Shown here one piece after another: positions 26,882-36,200 of a stretch of 64,000 nt of DNA. Position 1 is the first letter of the stretch, and each line of letters opens with the position of its first letter. This stretch comes from an uncultured Pseudoalteromonas sp. (lineage in GTDB: Bacteria; Pseudomonadota; Gammaproteobacteria; Enterobacterales; Alteromonadaceae). The position numbers and the translations under genes are program-made. The DNA lies in the NCBI GenBank assembly GCA_947493455.1, contig CANLRB010000004.1:186001-250000 (forward strand), in the 5' to 3' direction. The notes below the pieces were generated by a model that was not told the DNA's origin, searched no databases, and saw nothing but the letters and a program-made list of their open reading frames with translations.

Positions 26882-29365
26882 TTAGTGTGCTGCAAGTAAA
26901 GTGCGAATCGAGCTGCGTAAATGGCGACGACTTGCAAACACGCCGATCGCGGTGATGACACTCACGACCATCATAAACGCAGACAACATCCAAACCAAGC
27001 TCGGTTCATAATTCAGTGAAAACTGAGATTTATAAATTAATTGCCCAGCAATATAGACTCCCATTAATGCTCCCACTGCGGTAATTAATGATGTCACAAG
27101 CCATTCAATAACATTGAGTTTTAAGCATGTTTTTCGGGTAAAACCAAAACTCATGATGACACTATTTTTACGCCTTTCAGGCACTTCAATCGCATTAATT
27201 GAAGCTAACATCACCACGATTGCCAGCGCAAAGATCATAGCAGAAAAGCCACTGATGACTTGGGTTATCATTAATAGAGTGCGGTCAAACATGTCTGTTA
27301 ATTCTTTCAATGACACCATACGCAGCGTTGGAAACTTTTGCCACAATGGACCCAACAACGCCCACTGTGATTCGTTTAGTTCTAAACTGGCCATGTTATA
27401 TTGGTTCGCTTCGATAAAGTTAATTGCTGCCGGAGGCATTTGCACCCAAAAAGTAATCGACCCAGCGCCTGGTTTAATATCGTGACTCGCGACAATATTA
27501 AAATCATAGGCTTGCTGATTAATGATAAAACGCAGTGAATCACCTAACTTAAGCCCCAAGTCAGTCATTACTTCTTGTTCAATCGAAACCTGCTGCCAGT
27601 TTGTATCACCTTCTTGCCACCAGCTACCTGTAACCACTTCATTATTACTCGGTACATCCTGACTCCAGTGTAAACGAATTGAGCGACCAAGGGTTGCTAA
27701 ACTATCGCTTGGTTTGTCGCTAAAATCAGCCAGTGAAACCTGATTTATTTCAACCAGTTTTGCTTGCATATAAGGTTTTATTTGGCGAATCGAAACATCT
27801 TGTTGTTTTGCCCATAACTCAACATACTGCATTTGCGATTGACTCGCTTGCGAGATAAAGACATTGCCGTCATGCTGACGCTGATATGACGACATCGTTG
27901 CACCTAGGTCTCGCAATAACATTAAAGTGAATAACAACAAAAAGGCACATAGACCGACTCCCATAATTTGAGTGCTCTTGGCCACTAAGCGCTGCTTCAT
28001 TATAAACATTGCAAATGGCAGCAAGCCAGATACATTTTGCGTCAACTTTTCACCCAAAGTGAGTCCGCTCCAACTCATCACTATCATCAAAACAATAGTG
28101 ACAGATACAGCAACAAGCATCATTAATGTCAGTAACATATTGTCCGAATAAATAAACGCAATACTGCACAGAACGATACAACTCGACACCTTACCAACCC
28201 AGTGACTGACACTCGGAATACGATTATTAAATTGCGCGGCGACCGAACTTTTTAATAACGCAACCCATACTGGGGCGTAAAATACCGCAAAAAGTAAGAT
28301 GACAGTTGCGACCGTCAACAGCAACGGCATCACTTGTAAACTCCATGTGAGCCCCGCAAAGGTCTCATGTAAAAACTGAATAATCAGATAATGCGCAAGA
28401 GCACTGAGCGGTAGCACAATCGGTAGCAGTAAAATGACACCGATAAACCATTTAAAAAACGACACCACTAAGCCGACAGACTTAGACGCGCCAACGCTCA
28501 TGCAAATGGCGCTAAAATAAAGTTCTTTTTTTATCTGAACTTGTGCCAGTTGTGACACGGCAATTGCCGCCATAAAAAATAAAATAATCGAGGCAAGCCC
28601 AATAAAATTCTCGGTACGTTGCCAAAACAAAGCGAGTGGATGACGTCCTTGTTTATGCAGAATTTGTGCGGCAGGAAGGGTTGTTTTTTGCCAGTCAATA
28701 ATTTGATTAATTTGGCCTTTGTTCGCTGCTAATAAATAGCGGTACTGGATCAGATCTGTGGCAAAATTAAGTGCAGCAAAACTCGACGCATTCATCATGG
28801 CACGCATCGCAACACTGTGACCTTCCATTAACCGGTCGGGTTCGTGTTGTAGCACACGCGAAACAATAAACTGGGTGTTTGCGATATTAATCGATTGCCC
28901 TAATTCGATAGATAAACTGGCAATGGCGCGCGCATCAAGCCAAATATGGCCGGGCTTTGGCCCTTGGGCAGTCACTTCACTGATATCTTGCAAAGAATTG
29001 GATGTCTTTAACTCCCCTTGCAACGGATAATGCTGATCAACCGCTTTAAGTTGCACTTGCTGCCACTTTCCATCATTTGTAAGCGTTGTTGTCAGTTGCT
29101 GTGTGATCACTATCTCATCACTTAATTGAGACAGCGCCAAGTGTTGTTCATCTGATAAGCCTTGTTTTTGACTTAAAACCGCATCAGCGCCCAACAAATT
29201 ATTTAAGTTGGCTTGTAAATACTGTTGAATACTGTTGCTCGTTTGACTGAGCGTCACAATAAACAGCAACAAAATACCCTGAACCCAGTGCATTAATACT
29301 TGATGACGCGCTCTGTATTGCTCTAAATAAAACTGCCAAGCCAGTTGCAAACTATTTACGATCAT
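26882..29365 (-). CDS. FtsX-family ABC transporter permease
   Basis: This 827-residue inner-membrane permease has the architecture of the large two-module FtsX/MacB-like exporters (E. coli YbbP type). An N-terminal helix is followed by a periplasmic domain. Three helices come near residues 255-375 and more helices around 400-480. A second periplasmic domain and a final group of three helices near 690-815 complete it. The ATG at 29365 overlaps the ATPase stop by 4 nt and has GGGAGG just upstream; an in-frame ATG 15 nt earlier is less well placed. Such permeases work mechanically on periplasmic or outer-leaflet substrates such as lipids, lipoproteins or peptides. The substrate here is unknown. 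Confidence 0.85.
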   Translation of the reverse strand: MIVNSLQLAWQFYLEQYRARHQVLMHWVQGILLLFIVTLSQTSNSIQQYLQANLNNLLGADAVLSQKQGLSDEQHLALSQLSDEIVITQQLTTTLTNDGKWQQVQLKAVDQHYPLQGELKTSNSLQDISEVTAQGPKPGHIWLDARAIASLSIELGQSINIANTQFIVSRVLQHEPDRLMEGHSVAMRAMMNASSFAALNFATDLIQYRYLLAANKGQINQIIDWQKTTLPAAQILHKQGRHPLALFWQRTENFIGLASIILFFMAAIAVSQLAQVQIKKELYFSAICMSVGASKSVGLVVSFFKWFIGVILLLPIVLPLSALAHYLIIQFLHETFAGLTWSLQVMPLLLTVATVILLFAVFYAPVWVALLKSSVAAQFNNRIPSVSHWVGKVSSCIVLCSIAFIYSDNMLLTLMMLVAVSVTIVLMIVMSWSGLTLGEKLTQNVSGLLPFAMFIMKQRLVAKSTQIMGVGLCAFLLLFTLMLLRDLGATMSSYQRQHDGNVFISQASQSQMQYVELWAKQQDVSIRQIKPYMQAKLVEINQVSLADFSDKPSDSLATLGRSIRLHWSQDVPSNNEVVTGSWWQEGDTNWQQVSIEQEVMTDLGLKLGDSLRFIINQQAYDFNIVASHDIKPGAGSITFWVQMPPAAINFIEANQYNMASLELNESQWALLGPLWQKFPTLRMVSLKELTDMFDRTLLMITQVISGFSAMIFALAIVVMLASINAIEVPERRKNSVIMSFGFTRKTCLKLNVIEWLVTSLITAVGALMGVYIAGQLIYKSQFSLNYEPSLVWMLSAFMMVVSVITAIGVFASRRHLRSSIRTLLAAH

Positions 29366-30045
29366 GATGCCTCCCGACATGGAATATTACTCTGCATATT
29401 CAACTGACCATTTGCCAGCGCAAATACATGTTGAGTTTGTGTCGCTAAATAATCGCTGTGCGTCACAATCACAAGACCTGCATTATGCTCTTTACAACAA
29501 TTAATAAGATGCTGTGCCACTTCTACCGCACATTTCGGATCGAGATTACCAGTGGGTTCGTCGGCAAAAATAAATTTTGGTTCAAAAACCAAGGCGCGGG
29601 CAATAGCTACGCGTTGTTGCTCACCACCACTTAGCTCATTTGGCTTATGATGCAGTCGATGACCCAAACCCACCTTTTTTAGCCACGACTCAGCTTTTGA
29701 TAAAGCCAACTTGTCGCCGCGCAACTTTAACGGAAGTGCCACGTTATTAAGTGCAGTGAGCTCAGGCAATAGATGAAATTGCTGAAAAATAAAACCGATT
29801 TCAGAGCGAATTGATTCGAGTGAAACAGTAACCCCGTCATTCACCGCAACCGCTTGACCTTCACTTGGTAACTCAAGACCCGATGCAATAAGTAACAAAG
29901 TCGACTTTCCTGCACCCGATGGCCCTGTAATTGCGTACGAATTTCCTTGTTTGATCGATAAATTTAGCTGCTCAAATAAAGTGACACTGTTGTCGTTTAC
30001 TTTAAAAGACTGGCCAATATTCGTTAACTCTATGGTATTTAACAT
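29362..30045 (-). CDS. ABC transporter ATP-binding protein, LolD/YbbA-like
   Basis: This 227-residue ATPase partners the adjacent FtsX-type permease. The motifs are complete: Walker [11 protein letters not shown] loop FIFQQFHLL, signature LSGGEQQR, Walker [13 protein letters not shown] and the switch histidine in IVTHSD. The length and the TGNLD motif place it in the LolD/MacB/FtsE branch. The ATG at 30045 has GAGGTGA 5 nt upstream. The frame is open further upstream, but that part runs into the promoter repeats and lacks coding character. It is the first gene of an ATPase-permease-regulator-kinase operon and is divergent from an exported protein gene. Confidence 0.92.
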   Translation of the reverse strand: MLNTIELTNIGQSFKVNDNSVTLFEQLNLSIKQGNSYAITGPSGAGKSTLLLIASGLELPSEGQAVAVNDGVTVSLESIRSEIGFIFQQFHLLPELTALNNVALPLKLRGDKLALSKAESWLKKVGLGHRLHHKPNELSGGEQQRVAIARALVFEPKFIFADEPTGNLDPKCAVEVAQHLINCCKEHNAGLVIVTHSDYLATQTQHVFALANGQLNMQSNIPCREAS

Positions 30046-30091
30046 TCGTTCACCTCGCATAAATTGATTGTTTTCAAATTTACAGGTGACG

Positions 30092-30156
30092 TTGTGAAAT
30101 GATTGTGAAATGAAACAACACAACATTAAGAAACCTGTTTCACAACCATTTCACAT
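30092..30156. promoter_or_regulatory. Two outward-facing pairs of 11-bp-spaced repeats, probable response-regulator sites
   Basis: On the plus strand TTGTGAAATG occurs twice, at 30092-30101 and 30103-30112, exactly 11 bp apart. On the minus strand a matching pair (TTTCACAA 30138-30145 and TTTCACAT 30149-30156 on the plus strand) also has 11-bp spacing. Tandem sites at 11 bp are the usual binding geometry of OmpR/PhoB-family dimers. The position between the exporter operon and the divergent exported-protein gene suggests one regulator dimer serves each promoter. Confidence 0.6.
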
Positions 30157-30196
30157 TTAGGCATTTACCTTATTGCTAATTCACAAGGAGTTTAAT

Positions 30197-30931
30197 ATGC
30201 GTATCATCTTAATTTACTTATTTATTGTTTTTAATATTTCAGCCGCTTATGCAACGACACAAAGCGAGCCAGCCACATCAAAAACCTTACATGAACTGGT
30301 TGATCATGCGATAAAAAAATTTGAAAAAACCAACAAACAAGATTGGACCTTTCACGTTGCACGCTATGAAAATGAAGAAGGTGATATCACCAGTAGTATT
30401 GAGCGTTTCGCACCACAGTTAAACTTAGAACAACCTTGGCAACTAATATCACTGAACGGTCAAGTACCCAACAAAAAACAAACAAAAGCGTTTCAAAAAG
30501 AGAAAAATGAAAAACAAAGTGACCATTCACTGCGTATGCCACTGCGCGAACTAATCCAGTTAGAAACGTTGCAATTATTCGCAGAAACAGCAACAACAAA
30601 AACCTTGCAGTTTGATGTCTTCGTCAAACATTTTGGTAAAAAAGCGAGTAAGAAGCTACAAGGTCAGCTGATATATAATCGAAAGCACGACTTTATTGAG
30701 CAAATCACGATCACTAACAACAGTGATTTTTCGCCCGTATTTAGCGCCAATATTAGTGACCTAGAACTCATTTTTAAATTCGTAAAAATCGACCAGTTTG
30801 TGCTACCTGCGCGACATGAAATGCGCTTTAAAGGCACCTTCGCCTACTTTACTGTAATAGACGAAACCGCCCATGATACCTATTCAGATTATCAATTTAT
30901 TGGCAATAGCAATCACCCTATCGAGAAGTAA
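30197..30931 (+). CDS. Exported protein of unknown function, divergent from the ABC exporter
   Basis: This 244-residue protein has a signal peptide (MRIILIYLFIVFNISAAYA). The ATG at 30197 is chosen because AAGGAG lies 6 nt upstream, and it replaces a longer open frame. The mature part is charged. It contains WQLISLNGQVPNKKQ and a late run of amphipathic strands ending YSDYQFIG, which loosely recalls the LolA/LolB-like half-barrel of periplasmic lipid or lipoprotein carriers. I have not been able to test that resemblance. It is transcribed divergently from the LolD-like/FtsX-like exporter and shares its repeat-containing promoter, so it is probably in the same regulon. Its stop lies inside a receiver-domain relic on the other strand. 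Confidence 0.68.
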   Translation: MRIILIYLFIVFNISAAYATTQSEPATSKTLHELVDHAIKKFEKTNKQDWTFHVARYENEEGDITSSIERFAPQLNLEQPWQLISLNGQVPNKKQTKAFQKEKNEKQSDHSLRMPLRELIQLETLQLFAETATTKTLQFDVFVKHFGKKASKKLQGQLIYNRKHDFIEQITITNNSDFSPVFSANISDLELIFKFVKIDQFVLPARHEMRFKGTFAYFTVIDETAHDTYSDYQFIGNSNHPIEK

Positions 30932-31019
30932 ATGCTTCGAGCAAGGAATAGAGTTCTTTTAAATCGACGGGCTTTGCTAAACAGTGGTCAAAGCCCACTT
31001 GCTGATAGCTCGCAACGAA
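30918..31019 (-). pseudogene. Relic of a response-regulator receiver domain (C-terminal 33 codons)
   Basis: Read on the minus strand, these 33 codons plus TAG encode VGFDHCLAKPVDLKELYSLL and flanking residues. This is the last helix region of a receiver domain, with the conserved Lys-Pro. Immediately upstream (31022-31020) the frame is closed by TGA, and no receiver sequence is visible further up to the hydrolase gene. It looks like the tail of a lost hybrid kinase or response regulator. It was too short and non-initiating to appear as a gene, and it overlaps the 3' end of the plus-strand exported-protein gene by 14 nt. Confidence 0.7.
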
Positions 31020-31172
31020 TCAGCTTCCTAACATCACTGTAACCTTGTGCTAAATTGAAGAATAAAAAGCTAGCTGTTTGGAGAATTTTTAAAAATTACA
31101 CAAAAAATTGTCACACTTTTTATCCGACTCGTGACTTAGAAGGGAATACTCTCTAAACGTAAAGGATTTAAA

Positions 31173-32048
31173 ATGACATTTTTAATTAAAACTTTCATTG
31201 TAATACTGTTATTTGTGTGCACCTTCACATGGTCAAAAGAATGCATTACCTATCACGTTTCAGGCAATGGGCAAGCCGTCATTTTAATGCCAGGTTTTGT
31301 CAGCGATGAAACAGTTTGGCAAGATATGGCGGCGCGCTTATCTGTTGACTACCAAGTACATCAAATCGCGATTGCTGGATTTGGTAAAAACCCAGCCTGT
31401 AATAAAGCGGATACAATTTTGCAGCAGGTCCAGCATGAAGTCGTTCAGTACATAAATACGCGCAACTTGCAGCAACCCATTTTTATTGGCCATAGCTTAG
31501 GAGGATTGCTCGCGTTTAAGCTCGCACTCGATAAAAATGCAAAGCTAGCAGGTGCTATTTCAGTCGATGGACTGCCATTTATTGGCCCTATTTTTACGCG
31601 TACAAACAGCACTCAGGTAAGCGATTTACAACACCAAGCAAAATACTTAAAAGCCATGTATCAAAGCGCGAGCCAACAAGACATCGAACGTATGACCGAG
31701 CAAGGAATTGCGATACAAACTAACTTAGTTGATAAGTATTCGGATATTGTCGAGATGGCGTCAAAATCCGATCCAACCACCGCTGGCAGTGCAATTTATT
31801 CTGTGATGACCACAGATCTGCGCAGGCAACTAGATACACTTAATACGCCTATGCTATTAATAGGAGCAAGCGGTGGTTTTAATAAACACGAGGATCACGT
31901 GTCAGTGGCAGCATTGTATCAAGCGCAAATCAGCAGCAGCGACAACGTTAAACTCATTATGAATACACAGGGTCGTCATTTTCTGATGTGGGATCAGCCA
32001 AAATGGCTAGCAAAGACCATTGTTCAATTTATTAAGGATGACATATGA
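31173..32048 (+). CDS. Exported alpha/beta hydrolase
   Basis: This 291-residue hydrolase has a signal peptide (MTFLIKTFIVILLFVCTFTWS). The fold signatures are an oxyanion-region strand AVILMPGFVSDETVW, the nucleophile elbow GHSLGG and a late histidine in GRHFLMWDQP that fits the catalytic His. The substrate is unknown; esterases, lactonases and peptidases share this fold. An AAAGGA ribosome site precedes the ATG. The stop overlaps the sigma factor start by 4 nt (ATGA), so both are made together. Pairing an exported hydrolase with an ECF sigma factor is unusual and suggests that the enzyme is part of the signal or the main output. The gene lies 240 nt downstream of the previous plus-strand gene. 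Confidence 0.85.
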   Translation: MTFLIKTFIVILLFVCTFTWSKECITYHVSGNGQAVILMPGFVSDETVWQDMAARLSVDYQVHQIAIAGFGKNPACNKADTILQQVQHEVVQYINTRNLQQPIFIGHSLGGLLAFKLALDKNAKLAGAISVDGLPFIGPIFTRTNSTQVSDLQHQAKYLKAMYQSASQQDIERMTEQGIAIQTNLVDKYSDIVEMASKSDPTTAGSAIYSVMTTDLRRQLDTLNTPMLLIGASGGFNKHEDHVSVAALYQAQISSSDNVKLIMNTQGRHFLMWDQPKWLAKTIVQFIKDDI

Positions 32049-33199
32049 ACACGGTAAGCACCATCGGACCAGATCAGCTAAACCAATTAGTGGAACGCGC
32101 CAAACAAGGTGATAAGGCGGCGTTCCAATCACTCGTAGCCAAAATGACAAGCCCTGTGTGTGCAATCGCGCTGGCGATAACGAAAAATATTCAAGACAGC
32201 AAGGATGTCAGCCAACTGGTTTTTATAAAAATGTGGCAACAGTTAGGTGAATTAAAAAATAACGATAGTTTATTGCCTTGGCTTCGACAAACAACGCGTT
32301 ACACGGCACTCAATTATATTCGAGATAATAAATCGACCGCAAAGTTTGACAGTGATGACGCTACCTTAGAGCATTTATTACAACAAGTATGTGAACAACC
32401 GCACAGTGACCAACAATTAATTAAGCAACAGCAAAATCAACTTATACGTCACTTAATTGACCAATTACCGAGTGAGAGCAGAGAAATCGTCATTCTCTAC
32501 TACCGCGAAGATCAAAATAGTCATGCGGTCGCACAACTACTCGATATTAGCGATGCAACCGTGCGCAAACGATTACAACGAGTACGAGCAACCTTAAAAC
32601 AGCAGTTGCTCGATAAGTACGGCAAACTTATCTATACCACTGCTCCTATCGGGCTATACAGCACGTTTGCGCTCACTGCAATGGCCTCATCTCCGGCTGC
32701 TGCAACGGGTATAGGGTATGGTGCGGCATCAGCAAGTCACACTAGTTGGTTTGGCAAATTGATAATGAGTTTAGGCGGCGCAGGGTTAGGCGCCATTTTA
32801 GCTGTGTTTGCTAATTCAATGGCAATTAAACAAACGCTAAAACACGTAGACAATAGCCAAGACCAACGCGTTTTGATCAAACTGAAACGAGTGGGTAATA
32901 TTTGGATAGTATTGTGCTGTGCACTGCTTTGGCTGAGTTACGAGTACAGCAATGGTTGGCTGTTGCCGGTAATAACGTACACGTTATTTCTCGTTGGATT
33001 AATTTACATTATTCGGAACACAAACCGGATTTCATTCACCAATTTGACGCGCCAAGCTAAACTCGATGCAAAATTAGAACGTAAATTACGCCGCGCTAAG
33101 ATTGGCAATATTGTAGGCTGGGTTGTCGGTGTCGGCGGCGGATCTGCCGGCCTTATTTACGGGCTCTATTTGAGTGGCCGATTCGCTCAACTATTTTAA
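32045..33199 (+). CDS. ECF sigma factor fused to a C-terminal multi-helix membrane domain
   Basis: This 384-residue protein begins with an ECF sigma factor of about 190 residues. Region 2 includes DVSQLVFIKMWQQL and LLPWLRQTTRYTALNYIRD; region 4 includes LPSESREIVILYYRED and an HTH with ISDATVRKRLQRVR. A C-terminal half follows with about five hydrophobic segments (near 195-215, 235-255, 282-298, 302-322 and 355-377), one of them glycine-rich. The sigma factor is therefore predicted to be membrane-tethered. No anti-sigma gene is adjacent, so the fused membrane domain may hold or release it, by inference. The start overlaps the hydrolase stop. A terminator lies at 33211-33233. Confidence 0.85.
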   Translation: MNTVSTIGPDQLNQLVERAKQGDKAAFQSLVAKMTSPVCAIALAITKNIQDSKDVSQLVFIKMWQQLGELKNNDSLLPWLRQTTRYTALNYIRDNKSTAKFDSDDATLEHLLQQVCEQPHSDQQLIKQQQNQLIRHLIDQLPSESREIVILYYREDQNSHAVAQLLDISDATVRKRLQRVRATLKQQLLDKYGKLIYTTAPIGLYSTFALTAMASSPAAATGIGYGAASASHTSWFGKLIMSLGGAGLGAILAVFANSMAIKQTLKHVDNSQDQRVLIKLKRVGNIWIVLCCALLWLSYEYSNGWLLPVITYTLFLVGLIYIIRNTNRISFTNLTRQAKLDAKLERKLRRAKIGNIVGWVVGVGGGSAGLIYGLYLSGRFAQLF

Positions 33200-33210
33200 T
33201 GCCAATAAAA

Positions 33211-33233
33211 AAAGCCGGTCAATGACCGGCTTT
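33211..33233. terminator. Bidirectional terminator between sigma factor and second subtilase
   Basis: A perfect 10-bp stem (aaagccggtc / gaccggcttt) with a 3-nt loop is followed by a long T run when read on the minus strand and a short one on the plus strand. It ends the minus-strand subtilase gene and probably also the hydrolase-sigma operon. Confidence 0.85.
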
Positions 33234-33276
33234 GCTTGATTTGGGATACCTTCAATAAGAAGGAGGTTGAGTTCGA

Positions 33277-36200
33277 TTAACTTTTACGGCGTCGCGAAAA
33301 TAGTAACGATGCAATGCCAAGCCCAAGCCAAGTTAATGCACCAGAAGAAGATTTCTTCTGTGGTGGTTGCACAACTGGTTCAACCGCTTTTGCATTCACT
33401 GTAACTGAAACTTCAGAACTTGCAGAATCAACACCATCAGATACTGTGAGCGTGAAAGTATGGCTTCCCACTGATAGACCTGACACACTTGTCGATACTG
33501 CGCCATCATCTGCAATCGTACCCGGGCCAGTCCATTTATAGCTAATAACATCGCCATCAGGGTCCATCGAATTCGATGCGTCAAGTGTGATTGACTCTCC
33601 TTCAGTGATACTTTCAGCTGATGCAGTCACAACCGCAGTCGGAGCATCTTGGTGGCCGTTTACAGTCAGCATAAAGCTAACTGAATGACTATCTGCAGGA
33701 TACAAGTTATCTGTTACAGTGACCGTGACTTCAGTTTCACCAGAGAAATTAGCATTAGGTACGATATCAATTGTCGAGCCCGCGTCGTGGCCATGAACTA
33801 CCGCGCTAATACCTTCCCCTGATACACTTATCGTGTTTGCCCCATTATCAGCATCTGAATAGGCAACCATAATGCCTTCAAGCACTGAATCTTCATCGAT
33901 TGTTTGATTATCAATATGGCCCACTTTGATATTTGAAGGGACTGACAACGTCATCGATACTGAATTATCATCCCAGCCACTCATCATCGTATCAACATTG
34001 AGCTCAAGCCCTGTACCCACCGCTTTTTCGTCAACACGCATTTGGTAAGACACTTGCATTTGCGATGATTCTGGTCCTTGATAGTCGTAACAAACAACAA
34101 GGCCATTATGTAACTTATCTTTCAAATCATTTAAGGCAAAACTTACCCCTTTATAATCATAGATAGGACCAAAATAGCCGCGAGGACCCGTATAACCTTG
34201 TAAGCCAATCGAACCTAAGCCTGGCGCGCTACCAAAGTCAATATTATCGTAGGCCATAATGAGTTCAAACTGACCACGGTCATGGCGCGTATTCAGGTTG
34301 GCAATTAACTGCATATCATAGTTATCGCCTTGAGTCGGTTCGACTATCGGTGTTTGCGTTTCCCAGTCAAATCCTACCACACGCTCTGAACGTGTATTAT
34401 CCCACTCAATAATCAGATCTTTATTTGTGGTTGTTGCAATTGAAATACCTGAGAAGCCATCTTCCGTTTCAGGCGCATCATTTAATGGTGTGCCGTAAAC
34501 TTCTCCATTAAAGAAATCACCCATCCAATTCACACCAATCAATTGATCCGGGAAGCTATTAAATGGAAATGCTAAATGAATTGGCCAGAATAAAGGCATA
34601 TCGTCTAGTTTTACATACCCCATTGGGCTGATTTCAACAAACTTAGATGATGCATAATCGGTATTATTATATAGCGCCCAAGTTGGATCATCTGCCCACA
34701 ACGCGCTAAATGGCACCTGCAAATTTTGATTGTATACGCCGCCATGAACTGGCCCAATATTGTATTCAATTAGATCAACATAACCACCATCAGTCGGACG
34801 ACCAAAATACGGTGTCTTACATTGTGCATCAGTAATATTGGTTGTCACTTTATAATCCGGCTGCCAGTCACGAGTATCTAGCTGGTTACCAGTCACCGTA
34901 AAGCCATTGTCAGCCTCACTCACTTCGTGCGCCATAGTTCCTGACATGCGTACTGAACCTGGCACAAGTGTCGCGCCGTCAGGCAGTGAACTCGCAAATG
35001 TAAACTCACGATCTGCACCTGTATTATTCGCTAGCACATCTACCGTCACTTCAACAATATCGCCTGCGCGCGCTTGCGTTTGGCTCGACATCATTGAAAT
35101 TTCGTTGTTACCGCGCTCCATTCTAAGTGGTACAAAACCGATATTACCTGGGTTGCCTGCATCAGTACCAATATCAAAACCACCGTAATAGATATCACCT
35201 TTAGCCATTGTCATGTCATGGTGAATTTCAATACTGTACGGTGTTAATCCATTTGTTTGCTCAGGACCGGTCACTGACATTGAATCTGCCATATCACCAG
35301 TCACAACAGCGGTTGCCATTTGATACGTATCGTGTGGGCGCTCACTGTCCCAGTCATGTTCAGGGTGGTTATGAACTAGCACCCAATACTTACCTGGATC
35401 TGGATTATTAATATTACACCAATTGTTTTCATAGGCTGCATTTGAGAAACAAATTGCCTCTTCTTGCGGCTGTACAACACCATCGCCATTAACATCATAA
35501 CCAACCAGCATAGTAGCGACACCGCGCTCCCACTCGTTAATCGCTGTTGACGCGGTTTGTCCGAGTAATTCCGCCATCATACGTTTAGAACCCGCTGGTA
35601 CATCTATCCAAGCAACGTAATCACTGTCATCTTCAACCGAACCATCATTGATTGGTGAATAGGTATCGTCATCTTGGATTAGGGTAAAGTCATGGATATC
35701 CGCTTTAACCGGTTGATATGTGCGACTTGTAAAGTCGACAATCGACTCAGTATAGAGGTTTGAAATAACTTCTTTACCGGCATCACGATGAGCCATAAAG
35801 TTTACTTTTTCAGGTAAGTTACCGCCATTGAAACGGAACGCTGCTGGCCACACTGCGCCAGGAATATTTTCTTCTTGCGCACTGAATTTAACTTTACCAA
35901 GTACCGTTAATTCTGAGTTAGAGTATTGTACTTGAGAGTCAAGCACTGAGCCTTTGAATAAAATCGTTTTCTTTTCACCAGCTTTTATTGAAAACTCTGA
36001 TGGAATTGCTTCAATACGTACACTGTACTCATCGGTTTCAGTTTCGATTTTCCAATTGCCATCTTGAGTTGCTTCAATCGTGCGCACCCAAGTACAGCCG
36101 CCTTTACAATCCATATCAACCAGTTGAGGCATATTCATATTACGCGGATCACCACCATTGCGTGGATTCGCTAATACAAAATTTTCAACCGTCTCATCTA

